Positions 53,271 to 61,962 of a stretch of DNA of 64,000 nt are shown here, in pieces. The position numbers and the translations under genes were made by a program. Under the pieces are notes generated by a model. The model saw only the letters and a list, made by a program, of their open reading frames with translations, did no database searches and was not told where the DNA came from. Source of the DNA: Mesorhizobium sp. WSM3860. GTDB taxonomy: Bacteria > Pseudomonadota > Alphaproteobacteria > Rhizobiales > Rhizobiaceae. The stretch is taken from positions 305,124 to 369,123 of the forward strand of contig NZ_NSGF01000004.1 in NCBI RefSeq assembly GCF_002294995.1, written 5' to 3'. The first letter of the stretch is position 1. Each line of letters opens with the position of its first letter.

Positions 53271-55775
53271 ATGCAGACCAGTGTGGCTGGATTGTTCCGA
53301 CTCACCACGATGCTTGAACGCCTCGGCATACGCGGTCGGCTGTTGCTCGCCTTTTTCGGGATCAGTGGCCTTGCGGTGCTGGCAACCGCGGCGGCGCTTT
53401 ATGCCTTTCTCCAAGTCGGCGACGTCGTCGACCGAATCACCACGGATCGGGTGCCGTCCGCACTGGCCTCCCTTCAGCTGTCGCGCCAGGCCGAGCGGGT
53501 CGCTGCTGCCGCGCCATCGGTGCTGGCGGCGACAAGCAGGGCTCAGCACAGCGAGGTCTCGGCGGCCGTCGCGCTCGAGATGTCCCGCCTCGAGGCCCTG
53601 CGCACGGATCTCAGGGATGCTAGGTTGGGCACAGTGCCTTTAGCTGAGATCGAGGAAGCTGCGGTTGTCCTGAGGCGCAACCTGAAGGAGCTCGACTCTC
53701 TTGTTGTCGCCCGCCTCGATGTGGTCGCCCGCAAGGAGGAGCTCCTGAACCGCCTCGCCGCGACGACGACCGGAAGCCAACGGCTTCTGGCCACCGGCAT
53801 CCTGGTGATGGACTCCAGGCTCCCGCAATGGCGGGCGGTCGCGGCCGATACGTCGCTTTCGCCTGATCGACGCGCAGCGGCAATGGCCGAGATGGCCCAC
53901 GCGATTGCGGCTTACATCCCCCAGCAGAAGGCGCTGCTGGATATCTCGGCGGTCAACGACGCGCTGGTGAAGGCCGCGACCGCGCCGACGCGGGGCGACC
54001 TGGCGTTGATTCTCTTTCCGCTGCACCGCTCGCTCGCCGCTCTGGAAACGGCTTCCTCGGAGATCGACGAAAAGCTGCAAGCCCGTTTTCGGCTGCGGGT
54101 GGGCGAGTTGGAGGCACTGACCGATGGTGAGAGCAGCATCCCGAAGGCACGGGAGGAGGAGCTTGCGGTCCTCGCGCAGGGCGAAAAGCTTCTGGCCGAA
54201 AACAATCGGCTGTCGCGCAGTCTCACCGCAGCCGTCGACCGTCTTGTCGCCGCAGCGGACCGCGAGATCGCTGCCTCCGGTCGCGAAGCCGCGCTCGTCC
54301 AGCGCTACGGCACCGGAGTTGTCCTCGGCTCTGCCCTTCTCAGCCTGTTGAGTTCGGTTCTGGTCGTCTGGCTCTATGTCGACCGCAGCCTTCTCGCCCG
54401 GCTGGGAGCGGTGAGTCAGGGCATGCTCGCGATCGCGGGCGGCGATCTTCGTGCGCCGCTGCCGGCCGCGGGCAGCGACGAAATCGGGCGCATGGCCGAG
54501 GCGCTGAGCCTCTTTCGGGATACCGCTGTCGAGGTCGAGGAAAAGAACCTGCGCGACGTTGCGGAAGCGCGTCAGCGGCTAGTCGATGCCATCGAAAGCA
54601 TTTCCGAAGGTTTCGCTCTCTATGACAAAGAGGATCGGCTTGTCCTTAGCAACAGCCGCTACCGCGAACTGCTCTACGCCGGCCTGGAGGCAGAGCTAAC
54701 CCCAGGCACGGCATTCGAGGACATCATTCGCCGATCCGCGGAGCGTGGCTACATCAGGGATGCCGAGGGTCGGGTCGATGAGTGGGTTGCGGAGCGCCTG
54801 TGGCGGCACCGTAACCCTGCCGAACCATGGGTGCAGCGGCGGGGCGACGGCCGATGGATCATGATAAGCGAGCGGCGGATCAGCGCCGGCGGCACGGTCG
54901 CCGTCTATTCGGACATCACCGAGCTGAAGCAAAGGGAGGAGAACCTCGCCGAGAAGTCCGCTGCCCTGGAAGCGCTTTCCAGCAAGCTGGCCAAATATCT
55001 GGCGCCCCAAGTGTACAGCTCGATATTCAGCGGCCGCCAAGACGTGAGAATCGCCAGCCAGCGTAAGAAGCTGACCATATGCTTCTCCGATATTGCCGGT
55101 TTTACCGAGACCACCGACAAGATGGAATCCGAGGATCTCACCCAGCTCCTCAATCACTACCTGACGGAAATGTCGAAAATCGCGACGGATCATGGTGCCA
55201 CGATCGACAAGTACGTCGGCGACGCGATCCTGATGTTTTTCGGCGATCCTGAGACGCGCGGCGTCAAGCAGGATGCGCTGGCTTGCGTACAGATGGCGCT
55301 CGCCATGCAAAAGCGGATCAGCGAGCTTGCGGAAGTCTGGCGGGACATGGGGATCGAAACACCGCTGCGCTGCCGCATCGGCATCCATACCGACTACTGC
55401 ACCGTCGGTAACTTCGGCAGCGAGGACCGGATGGACTACACGATAATTGGCGGCGCCGTGAATCTCGCCTCACGCCTGGAACAAGAGGCGGCACCGGGGA
55501 CCATCCTCATTTCCTACGAGACGTTTGCGCAAGTGAAGGACACGATCGATTGTGAGGAGATGGGGCACGTCCAAGTCAAGGGGATCGCCTATCCGGTTGC
55601 CGCCTACCGCGTCATTAAGGCCCATCTAGCGGGCGCTTGTCGCGTTGTTCGAACCGAGCTGCCGCACTTCAGGCTGGAACTTGAACCGGGGCTGATGTCC
55701 GCCGACGAGCGTGGCGGTGCCACCACCGCGCTTCGAGATGCGTTGGATCGGCTTTCCCACAAGTCCGGGCAGTAG
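53271..55775 (+). CDS. Membrane-bound HAMP-PAS class III adenylate cyclase
   Basis: An 834-residue receptor-type cyclase. Helix 1 (residues ~20-45, [20 protein letters not shown]) and helix 2 (~345-365) bracket a ~300-residue, helix-rich periplasmic sensor. HAMP (~365-420), PAS (~430-545), a short coiled coil and the cyclase domain (~590-770) follow. Asp607 (FSDIAGFT), the [12 protein letters not shown] segment with base-specifying Lys and second Asp, and [11 protein letters not shown] are present. GTG 53247 and ATG 53310 are other possible starts. Placement after a LivK-like protein suggests ligand-dependent cAMP production. Confidence 0.88.
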   Translation: MQTSVAGLFRLTTMLERLGIRGRLLLAFFGISGLAVLATAAALYAFLQVGDVVDRITTDRVPSALASLQLSRQAERVAAAAPSVLAATSRAQHSEVSAAVALEMSRLEALRTDLRDARLGTVPLAEIEEAAVVLRRNLKELDSLVVARLDVVARKEELLNRLAATTTGSQRLLATGILVMDSRLPQWRAVAADTSLSPDRRAAAMAEMAHAIAAYIPQQKALLDISAVNDALVKAATAPTRGDLALILFPLHRSLAALETASSEIDEKLQARFRLRVGELEALTDGESSIPKAREEELAVLAQGEKLLAENNRLSRSLTAAVDRLVAAADREIAASGREAALVQRYGTGVVLGSALLSLLSSVLVVWLYVDRSLLARLGAVSQGMLAIAGGDLRAPLPAAGSDEIGRMAEALSLFRDTAVEVEEKNLRDVAEARQRLVDAIESISEGFALYDKEDRLVLSNSRYRELLYAGLEAELTPGTAFEDIIRRSAERGYIRDAEGRVDEWVAERLWRHRNPAEPWVQRRGDGRWIMISERRISAGGTVAVYSDITELKQREENLAEKSAALEALSSKLAKYLAPQVYSSIFSGRQDVRIASQRKKLTICFSDIAGFTETTDKMESEDLTQLLNHYLTEMSKIATDHGATIDKYVGDAILMFFGDPETRGVKQDALACVQMALAMQKRISELAEVWRDMGIETPLRCRIGIHTDYCTVGNFGSEDRMDYTIIGGAVNLASRLEQEAAPGTILISYETFAQVKDTIDCEEMGHVQVKGIAYPVAAYRVIKAHLAGACRVVRTELPHFRLELEPGLMSADERGGATTALRDALDRLSHKSGQ

Positions 55776-55825
55776 CGAAGCCGCGTCCGATTAAGCCGAC
55801 AACGATGACGCGCGAGGAGGAACGA

Positions 55826-55869
55826 CCCGAGACATAGGTGACGAACGTACCGGACACATGGGTAACGAG
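55826..55869 (+). repeat. Left inverted repeat of an IS remnant
   Basis: Pairs, as reverse complement, with 56080-56122: both carry CCCATG-T, GGTAC, GT-ACC/CACC and TATGTCTC blocks in the same order, with a few mismatches and one small gap. They flank a transposase fragment. Confidence 0.7.
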
Positions 55870-56079
55870 GTGCACTACCATTCCATGACCGCGATGTTCT
55901 CGTTACCCACTGCGGTCGCATCTGCATGCATCGCAAGCGCATCATGTGCTGGCAGGCCAAAAGCTCGGCATCAAAGGAAGTGGACGAAGGGCATTTGGCG
56001 CGTCTCCTTCATGCACTATGATCTCGGCTATATCGATCTGGAACAGAGGACCTTGCAGACCATCGACAAACACGAGATC
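55870..56079 (+). pseudogene. Transposase C-terminal fragment (IS481-type), frameshifted
   Basis: One frame reads GIWRVSFMHYDLGYIDLEQR, the C-terminal end of a DDE integrase-type transposase of the kind in IS481-like elements. The preceding conserved piece LAGQKLGIK is in another frame and KEVDEG in a third, so at least two frameshifts have occurred. Less than a quarter of a transposase remains between the two inverted repeats; the rest was lost by internal deletion. Confidence 0.75.
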
Positions 56080-56122
56080 GTCACCCATGTCTTAGGTACA
56101 ATACGTTACCTATGTCTCCGGG
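56080..56122 (-). repeat. Right inverted repeat of an IS remnant
   Basis: Reverse-complement partner of 55826-55869. The pair sets the outer limits of the dead element at about 55.82 and 56.13 kb. Confidence 0.7.
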
Positions 56123-56233
56123 CTGTACAGTATGTGAGGTGGTAGAGGGACATGAACCCGGAACCAACCTTCTCCATTTGAATGCCAAACCAGCCGCGTT
56201 AGCACCTGACGGGCGGTAGCTTTGCGCTTAGTG

Positions 56234-56518
56234 TCAGCCAAATCGTGAAGAGCCACGCTGCTCTGAAGCAGACGTAGACGAGCGGCTTGGACGAGTCTGG
56301 AATGCGTGCCAACAGCGGACTTTACTGCTTGACAGAAGCGAACAGTCGTCTGTCATCGTTTCCCAGACATGGTTCTCTGGGGTCAGATTATGACGAAGCG
56401 CGTTTTGGGTTTCCGCCACCCAGCCGTCTGCTTGAATTTCTTTTGAAAGCGCAAGAGCGCTGTGTAGCAATTCCTTTGCTTCTCGGGTCCGTCGCGAGTT
56501 CAGATCGACCAAAGCCAA
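56234..56518 (-). other. Possible gene fragment, unknown
   Basis: A 94-residue minus-strand frame beginning at TTG. The first ~50 residues (RTREAKELLHSALALSKEIQ, ADGWVAETQNALR) read like a helical repeat such as a TPR-type unit; the remainder looks like noise. It may be the decayed tail of a larger gene. No other gene is seen between the IS remnant and the DUF6894 gene. Confidence 0.25.
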
Positions 56519-56569
56519 GCAGGCTTTTGGGCGAGCTCAGGACGAAACTGGAGCGGAAGCGGTCAGTGG

Positions 56570-56839
56570 TCAATCCTGATCGGGCCGAGGGATGTATCTC
56601 GCTTCGCCGGATGGAACCTTAGCACCAAACTGAAGCGTGAACAGCAGTCGACTATCGTCATCCGTCACGTGCATGTTCCAAGGGGTCATGTGTTCCCAGA
56701 ACGATTGCTGCGAGTCGTCTATCATTTGCCCGGCCGCTCGAACGGCCTCTCGCCGCGCTGCGTTTAAGTCGGGCAAATCGATTCCTGCCTGGTCTGGAAT
56801 GAACTCACCGTTATCGACATGGAAAAAGTAACGCGGCAT
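56570..56839 (-). CDS. DUF6894 family small protein
   Basis: An 89-residue protein opening MPRYFFHVDNGEFIPDQAG, followed by DLPDLNAARREAVRAAGQMI, the standard pattern of a family widespread in Hyphomicrobiales. The start is set at the ATG at 56837-56839, 12 codons inside a longer frame, because it matches the family N-terminus. Function unknown. A near-match to an EcfG promoter lies 28 bp upstream, pointing to general-stress control. Confidence 0.82.
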   Translation of the reverse strand: MPRYFFHVDNGEFIPDQAGIDLPDLNAARREAVRAAGQMIDDSQQSFWEHMTPWNMHVTDDDSRLLFTLQFGAKVPSGEARYIPRPDQD

Positions 56840-57370
56840 GCGGTAGTCTCCCAGCAACCTACTTCTTAACGACAACAGTCCGAATTTGTTTCCAAAGCGG
56901 CTGAGCAGCTCGGCAAGAGCGGTTGAGTCGACCGGTTAGCCCGCGTGTCCCCCGACGTGCGGGCTTTTATCGCACGCGACGGAAGAGGCTGTTCCCTCCC
57001 AGATCGTTCCGCACCCCAGTCCCACATACAACCACTAAATGCCCGGAACGGGATCGACGCCTGACTCGCAGCATCAAGTCGGTTTGGCGGGTTTTTTTCT
57101 GTCATACAAGCACAGCGGCGAGCAGTTAGGGCGCAGCTTCGACGCCGACGAAGCTGCGAACCAGGTCATATGCATGCCTTTCCCACTCTCGTCGCGGAAG
57201 ACAATCGTCTACTAAGGAACGCCGGAAGGCTCTCGGATGGCGTGTTACTCTGGAAGAACAAGACGACCGCCGACCAGGGCGGGGGGCTCGAGGTGGTCGA
57301 CGCGCCAGGGGCCATGAACGTCAGCAAACTGCGTTGCACGAGGCCCTAGTTCAACTGATTCGTATCTGGC
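56840..57370. other. Intergenic region with a terminator-like hairpin
   Basis: About 530 bp without a supported gene. Besides the promoter candidate near 56880 it holds a hairpin (CCCGC at 56941-56945 with GCGGG at 56960-56964, inner GTC/GAC pairs) followed by CTTTTA on the plus strand. No plus-strand gene ends just before it, so the hairpin may be a relic. Confidence 0.5.
56868..56893 (-). promoter_or_regulatory. EcfG-like promoter candidate, one mismatch (GGAAA-N17-CGTT)
   Basis: On the minus strand GGAAA (56893-56889) and CGTT (56871-56868) are 17 bp apart; the alphaproteobacterial general-stress consensus is GGAAC-N16/17-CGTT. It lies 28 bp before the DUF6894 start. Confidence 0.4.
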
Positions 57371-57574
57371 TCAAACCCGCGGGCTGTTTTTATGGCTCGA
57401 TAGCGCCGCTTTTAGCTCTTCCAGCGTTTCGACACCGCTTTCAAACAGCATCATGATCTCTGCTGCCAAGGTGTCGCGCTCCGGGCTGTCCAGCGGCAGA
57501 TGGCCACCAAGTTCCTTGAGTGCCTCCGTAAGGATCGCAAGTTGTTCCGGAGTGGCGAAGCCGTTGTGCCGCAT
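57371..57574 (-). CDS. Small conserved hypothetical protein
   Basis: A 67-residue protein, MRHNGFATPEQLAILTEALK and then ERDTLAAEIMMLFESGVETL, ending in EELKAALSSHKNSPRV. I recognise the pattern as a small soluble protein frequent in rhizobia, without known function. The inner ATG at 57572-57574 is preferred over starts 25 or 7 codons upstream because similarity begins there. Confidence 0.7.
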   Translation of the reverse strand: MRHNGFATPEQLAILTEALKELGGHLPLDSPERDTLAAEIMMLFESGVETLEELKAALSSHKNSPRV

Positions 57575-57659
57575 CTCATCGCCCCAATGCCCCATGACGC
57601 ATCTCGGCCGGTGCAGGATATGCGTACAGGCACTTTTTCTGTCAAGCATCAGCTCGGGC

Positions 57660-57684
57660 GAAACATCGAGGTTTCAGGGCGGTT
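57660..57684 (+). promoter_or_regulatory. Weak EcfG-like promoter candidate (GAAAC-N16-GGTT)
   Basis: GAAAC (57660-57664) and GGTT (57681-57684) differ from GGAAC and CGTT by one base each. It lies 24 bp before the DUF3606 start, the same spacing class as the clean match at 63609-63634. On its own it would not be called. Confidence 0.25.
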
Positions 57685-57707
57685 ATCTTCCAAAAGGAAT
57701 CTCGGGT

Positions 57708-57887
57708 ATGAGCCGGCAGGATGACAATCTAGATCCTCACCGCATGGCTGACATCGCGATACTCGTACGTCGATTGGGGGTCGAGACAGGTATTACGGAT
57801 GAACAGGCCCGTGAACTCATCCGGCTGATCGGCACCGATTGGCCGTCATTATTGCGGGAGGCGAGATTTCTTAAGCGTCGGCATTGA
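57708..57887 (+). CDS. DUF3606-type small protein (copy 1)
   Basis: A 59-residue protein ending GITDEQARELIRLIGTDWPS then LLREARFLKRRH. The ITxxQARxLIxxIG core is the DUF3606 helix-turn-helix-like motif. AAGGAA precedes the ATG. It is paralogous to the gene at 63410-63586, sharing the core and the REARxLKR tail. Function unknown; this family is often stress-induced in rhizobia. Confidence 0.75.
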   Translation: MSRQDDNLDPHRMADIAILVRRLGVETGITDEQARELIRLIGTDWPSLLREARFLKRRH

Positions 57888-58549
57888 GGCTCAGGAGAGG
57901 TCCTGAATCGGCTCGCCGGCCTCAAAGTATGCCAAGTCAATCAGATAGGAAGGAAAGTCATCCATTTGCGCTTGCGCGCGTTGTTGGACTCCGCCGCAAA
58001 CCGTGCAGGCAAGACCCCCTATTTAAGGCTTGCGCGCCAGAGGGGCACGGCACGCGTCCGGGACGTTCCTTGGTCTTTGGTTAGTTGGCTGCTTATTGGG
58101 GGTCATTAGCACGCTCGGCCCCAAGTTCCTCACCGGTCGCCGGCCAACATCAGTCGGATCTGATCAGCAGCGATGTATGTCCATCGGCGATGGCAATCCA
58201 GGAGCTATTCTCCGTCGCGAAGGCCCTTGGCATCAGCAGCAGCCAGATCGACGAAGAGCGGCAGCCTCTATCAGGCGATGCTGGATGCGATCGTTCATCA
58301 GGAGGCCGTAGCAGATTAGGTCAGCCCCGGCTTTGGCGGCGAGAGAACCAAAAGCCCGGGAATGTCCGGAATGAGATGAGAGGCTTGCGTTGGCGGTAAT
58401 TCAAGCCTATGTATCTGCAATCGATGTTTGCTGTTGAACTTGTTTCTGCGCTCCGGCGCCCAACGATCTTCCTCTCAAATCTCGACTAATATGACGTTTG
58501 GCGTGTCGCCAGACGCGAATTTTCTATGCCGATTTGAAAGGAAATCGCT
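57888..58549. other. Intergenic region before the cold-shock gene
   Basis: About 660 bp. Plus-strand frames of up to 104 codons exist (for example 58085-58399) but show no family resemblance and have low-complexity translations. The last ~100 bp are the leader of the cold-shock gene, with TAATAT at about 58486 as a possible -10 element. Confidence 0.5.
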
Positions 58550-58759
58550 ATGAACACTGGAACCGTAAAGTTCTTCAATTCGACCAAGGGCTTCGGCTTT
58601 ATTGCTCCTGAAACGGGCGGCGCGGACGTGTTTGTCCATATCTCAGCTGTTGAGCGTGCCGGTATGCGCACAATCGTAGAAGGTCAGAAGCTGAGCTTCG
58701 AAGTGGTGCAGGACCGCCGCAATGGCAAGAGCGCGGCCGAGAATCTTCGGGCCGCCTAA
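58550..58759 (+). CDS. cspA: Cold-shock protein, CspA family
   Basis: A 69-residue single-domain OB-fold RNA chaperone. Both nucleic-acid-binding motifs are intact: KGFGFI (RNP1, residues ~13-18) and VFVHIS (RNP2, ~27-32). GAAAGGAAAT precedes the ATG. It acts in the cytoplasm to keep mRNA unfolded at low temperature or under stress. A strong terminator follows, then a small basic protein gene. Confidence 0.95.
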   Translation: MNTGTVKFFNSTKGFGFIAPETGGADVFVHISAVERAGMRTIVEGQKLSFEVVQDRRNGKSAAENLRAA

Positions 58760-58823
58760 AGGATACCGCTTCTGGCCCTTGACCACGGATGTACTGGCAC
58801 TGGCCGTCGAGGCGTTCTGGAAA

Positions 58824-58848
58824 GGTCGGGCCCGCCCCGGCCTTTTTT
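58824..58848 (+). terminator. Rho-independent terminator after cspA
   Basis: GGTCGGG (58824-58830) pairs with CCCGGCC (58836-58842) as a seven-base stem with one G-T pair, followed directly by six T residues (58843-58848). It separates cspA from the next gene, whose start lies only 15 bp downstream of the T-run. Confidence 0.8.
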
Positions 58849-58862
58849 CGTTTAAGGAACTT

Positions 58863-59093
58863 ATGATGCGCAATGCAATTGCGGAAGCCGTGTTCAAGCC
58901 GAAGCCGACAGCTAGGGAGAGCAAGGGCGACGCGACCACACAAGCCGCACGAAAGATCATGGACAAAGAGACCGCAGATCGCGAGTCAAAGACGCAGCAG
59001 CTCAAACTGGCTCGGCTGGCCAAAGAAGCTGCCGCCCCCGCCGCTTTGCCAAAAGCTAAACGTGCATCGGCAAAGCGGCGCGTTGCCGCCTGA
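58863..59093 (+). CDS. Small Lys/Ala-rich protein downstream of cspA
   Basis: A 76-residue basic protein (MMRNAIAEAVFKPKPTARES, then QAARKIMDKETADRESKTQQ, and a Lys/Ala/Arg tail KAKRASAKRRVAA). AAGGAA precedes the ATG at 58863. The tail resembles nucleic-acid-binding tails. The only visible promoter is that of cspA, so it may depend on terminator read-through. Confidence 0.65.
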   Translation: MMRNAIAEAVFKPKPTARESKGDATTQAARKIMDKETADRESKTQQLKLARLAKEAAAPAALPKAKRASAKRRVAA

Positions 59094-59215
59094 CCGCAGG
59101 GCGCCTAACCGCAGGGGGGCACGCGGCTGGCCAGAAGGCTGTCAGGCCGAGCAAAGTGGAACATCCGACGGGGACGGCGACGAACCCAATCCTCAATCAC
59201 GACCGGCGGTGACCG

Positions 59216-59518
59216 ATGGTGGAAAAATATTCAAACGCGCGAGGGCATTTCTTCGCAGCCGTAAGGGCACTGGCGGCGTCATCGGATGGCATTCAGACGC
59301 GGCTGATCGAAGCGAACGAGAGCATCCTCAACGTGACGCTCGACGAGTTCGCGGGCGACCCGGAACTGAAGCTCAAGTTTGCTAGGATCTTGGACCTGCT
59401 GGCCGTTGATCAGGACGACATGGTCGCGATCGCGGTTGAGACAGCGGCGCACATGACCGACTTCGAGGCGGTAAAAGTTGCGGACCTGATCTGCGATTTC
59501 TGTTTTGAGCTCACTTAG
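59216..59518 (+). CDS. Small hypothetical protein
   Basis: A 100-residue acidic, probably helical protein (GHFFAAVRALAASSDGIQTR, LARILD-like segment KFARILDLLAVDQDDMVAIA). I do not recognise a family. Codon use is like that of neighbouring genes and the frame is not overlapped by a better one, so coding is likely. Confidence 0.6.
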   Translation: MVEKYSNARGHFFAAVRALAASSDGIQTRLIEANESILNVTLDEFAGDPELKLKFARILDLLAVDQDDMVAIAVETAAHMTDFEAVKVADLICDFCFELT

Positions 59519-59629
59519 GCCGACTGCGACCAACTCTTGATGAATGACGGCCGCGCGGTTAGTGAAATTCCACTTCCCGAATGGCGCCTGCGCTCATTGC
59601 CTCTGCAGCGCATGAGGCTCCCGTCAACT

Positions 59630-59880
59630 CCCCCGGCACCGCCTCGCGCCGGTCTGCCGGCGTTGGGTGCGCCGCCAGAACCTTGCCGCAGACCCGCTCC
59701 GGGACGTCATAGGCACTACCCACCGCGAAAGGGAAGCCACGCCTTTCACGCTTCTGCGACCCGGTCACCAGTTCACCCCGACTGCACCTGAGTCGTTTCG
59801 GTCTCAGCTGCACGAGCACATCCTGGACCGTCGGCAGAGGCCCAACCACCTGCCAGCCGCGTTCATTGCGATCAGCGCGC
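59630..59880 (-). pseudogene. Decayed response-regulator receiver
   Basis: The minus-strand frame reads ERGWQVVGPLPTVQDVLVQL, then GELVTGSQKR, then FPFAVGSAYDVPERVCGKVL. These align in order with the intact receiver at 61606-61962 (RRGWRVIGPVATV, NELVTPLAEE, VPFALASAYDRPELVGGAVL). The segment that should hold the phosphorylated Asp (LLDVN) is replaced by unrelated sequence, and the N-terminal LIAM is in another frame. A longer frame (59559-60131) stays open by chance. I read it as a dead paralogue. Confidence 0.55.
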
Positions 59881-60334
59881 TGTGCACATCGCGTTGCGCC
59901 GGTCGTCAGGCACGTGAAGCCCGTCGGCATCACAGTAAGAACCTCTTCGATCCGGCCCGGATGCCCCATGCTCGACCAGCCACCAGCGCCCCAGGCGGAC
60001 GTCCGCGACAGACGCCGGCACACTCGAGACACAAAGCGCGATAGCTCATCGCTTGCTGCCCTGGGTTCTTGCATGAGAGGCTTTCGTGCGGCTGACGGCA
60101 GCCGAAACCTTTCAGCATGTCGGTCATACAAGCTCTGATCTCGCCTAAAGGCAGGCGAAGGCTGACTTCACCGAGGAACCCCGCGAATTTCGGCCAGGCA
60201 GCAACTCGTTGTTCTGATCGCATACGCAGAGCGCTCCCAACTCATCTGCGTCACTTTGCTGGCCAAGGCGCGAGATCGGAGCAATTCGCAGGCTCACACG
60301 TTGGTATTCAACCCTGCTCGAGAGGACTTCATCA
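59881..60334. other. Non-coding stretch between the decayed receiver and the kinase gene
   Basis: Overlapping short frames on both strands, none recognisable. The last bases contain AGAGGA, the ribosome-binding site of the kinase gene. Confidence 0.5.
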
Positions 60335-61489
60335 TTGGACCCCGCCACCGAGCTAGCCAAGTTGCGCCGACATGTCCGCATTCTCGTCGACCTTGGCCGC
60401 GTAGCTGGCGAGGAAACTCCGCTCGGCCGCTTCCTCGATCAGGCCTGTGTGCAGGTAGCCCGGGCTGTTGAAATAGACCACACAAAGATCCTTCGCTACC
60501 GACCGCGCACCGCGGACCTCTTCATGGAGGCCGGCTTCGGGTGGAAGGAAGGGACTGTGCGGAACGCTGTTTTTTCGGCGGATCTGCGATCGCCGCCCGG
60601 CCGAACTTATCAGACAGCCGAGCCTTTGGTGATTGTCGATGGCACGGCCGCTCAGCAAGGGGGGGAATATGTCTTTTCCGATGTGCTGAAAGAGCACGGC
60701 ATCTCATCACTAGCGAATGTGCCGATCCTCATCAAGGGCGCCGCCTGGGGTGTGCTGGAGGTGGATTCCTCGGTCGCACGCGACTTCAGCGAAGACACTG
60801 TCGAATTCATGACCGCTGCCGCCGCCCTCATTGCTTCAGCGATGCGGCGGCCAGATTTGGACCGAAGCAACGTGGAAGCCACCACGGCTCTGGTCCAGGC
60901 GCAACAACGCGAGGTGCTGCTCCGGGAGATGCAGCACCGCGTAAAGAACAACTTTCAGCTGATCCTGGCCTCGATAGCCATCCAGAAGCGGCGCCTTGAA
61001 AGGCCGGAAGTGCACCGGGCCCTGGAACACGTGGCTAACCGGGTTAATGCCATTTCGCTTGCTCACGACCAACTGGCACCGGGACAGGACCTCCGAACGG
61101 TGGACGTCGCCGGTTATCTGAGGGCGCTCTGCGCTTCGCTGCAGGCGCAGGTGGAAATTGCCACGATCGAGATCGCGGCCGACGAGGTCGAGCTCTCGAT
61201 TGAACGCGCGGTGCCGCTCGGTCTTATCTTGAATGAAGCCGCGATGAACTCAGTCAAGCATGCGTTCGGGGCGGAGGGCGGGCGTATCGATGTCAAGCTT
61301 GAGTCCGGGATAGGCTACGGCGAGGCACGCCTGACCGTTGCCGACAACGGTCGTGGCATCCAGAACCCCCGGCCTGGCGGGTCGGGACAGAAATTGATCC
61401 AGGCGCTCGCCCGGCAGATGGGGGGTAACCTCCAGCAAGAGAGCTCCGCCGCGGGCACGACAATAACCGTGATTTTCCCTGTCGCATAA
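60335..61489 (+). CDS. GAF-domain sensor histidine kinase (HisKA_2 type)
   Basis: A 384-residue soluble kinase starting at TTG with AGAGGA upstream. Residues ~20-165 form a GAF sensor. The phosphoacceptor region is LLREMQHRVKNNFQLILASI, the HisKA_2 pattern. The ATPase part has LGLILNEAAMNSVKHAFG (N box), VADNGRGI (G1) and GSGQKLIQALARQMGG (G2). It probably autophosphorylates on the His of that motif and signals through a single-domain receiver such as the one downstream. Confidence 0.9.
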   Translation: MDPATELAKLRRHVRILVDLGRVAGEETPLGRFLDQACVQVARAVEIDHTKILRYRPRTADLFMEAGFGWKEGTVRNAVFSADLRSPPGRTYQTAEPLVIVDGTAAQQGGEYVFSDVLKEHGISSLANVPILIKGAAWGVLEVDSSVARDFSEDTVEFMTAAAALIASAMRRPDLDRSNVEATTALVQAQQREVLLREMQHRVKNNFQLILASIAIQKRRLERPEVHRALEHVANRVNAISLAHDQLAPGQDLRTVDVAGYLRALCASLQAQVEIATIEIAADEVELSIERAVPLGLILNEAAMNSVKHAFGAEGGRIDVKLESGIGYGEARLTVADNGRGIQNPRPGGSGQKLIQALARQMGGNLQQESSAAGTTITVIFPVA

Positions 61490-61605
61490 CGCCTCGCTCC
61501 TGTCGGGGTTTGCATTGGCTGCGCAGGCGCACACCGATCTAGGCAGCAGTCAATGCACTCTCTCCAGATCCCGCCAAGGGCTAGGGACCCGGGGAGCCTC
61601 GCCTG

Positions 61606-61962
61606 TCAGTCTTCCAGCAATTTCGCCAACACGATTAAGAGACGCGCCTCTGCGGTTGGCTTTCCGACGTTAGGCGCATCCCCCAGAACTGCCCCGCCGA
61701 CAAGCTCTGGCCTGTCGTAGGCGCTCGCCAGCGCGAACGGGACATCGAGGCTGCTCAACTCTTCAGCCAGCGGCGTGACCAGCTCGTTGCCCAGATTTAC
61801 GTCAAGCAGTGCAACGGACGGCAATTCAACTTCCAATAGGCTGGATGCTTCTGCGACCGTGGCAACCGGGCCTATAACGCGCCACCCACGACGCTCAAGC
61901 ATGAATTTGAGGTCCATCGCGATCAGGTATTCATCTTCCACGATCAGGACCGTCTTTTCCAC
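61606..61962 (-). CDS. Single-domain response regulator
   Basis: A 118-residue stand-alone receiver. The acidic pair is in VLIVEDEYLIAMD, the phosphoacceptor Asp in SVALLDVNLGNE, and the switch Ser and Lys in LASAYD and NVGKP. No output domain. It overlaps the end of the HWE kinase gene by 32 bp and is therefore co-transcribed with it. It is likely to work as a phosphate shuttle or by protein contact. Confidence 0.92.
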   Translation of the reverse strand: MEKTVLIVEDEYLIAMDLKFMLERRGWRVIGPVATVAEASSLLEVELPSVALLDVNLGNELVTPLAEELSSLDVPFALASAYDRPELVGGAVLGDAPNVGKPTAEARLLIVLAKLLED

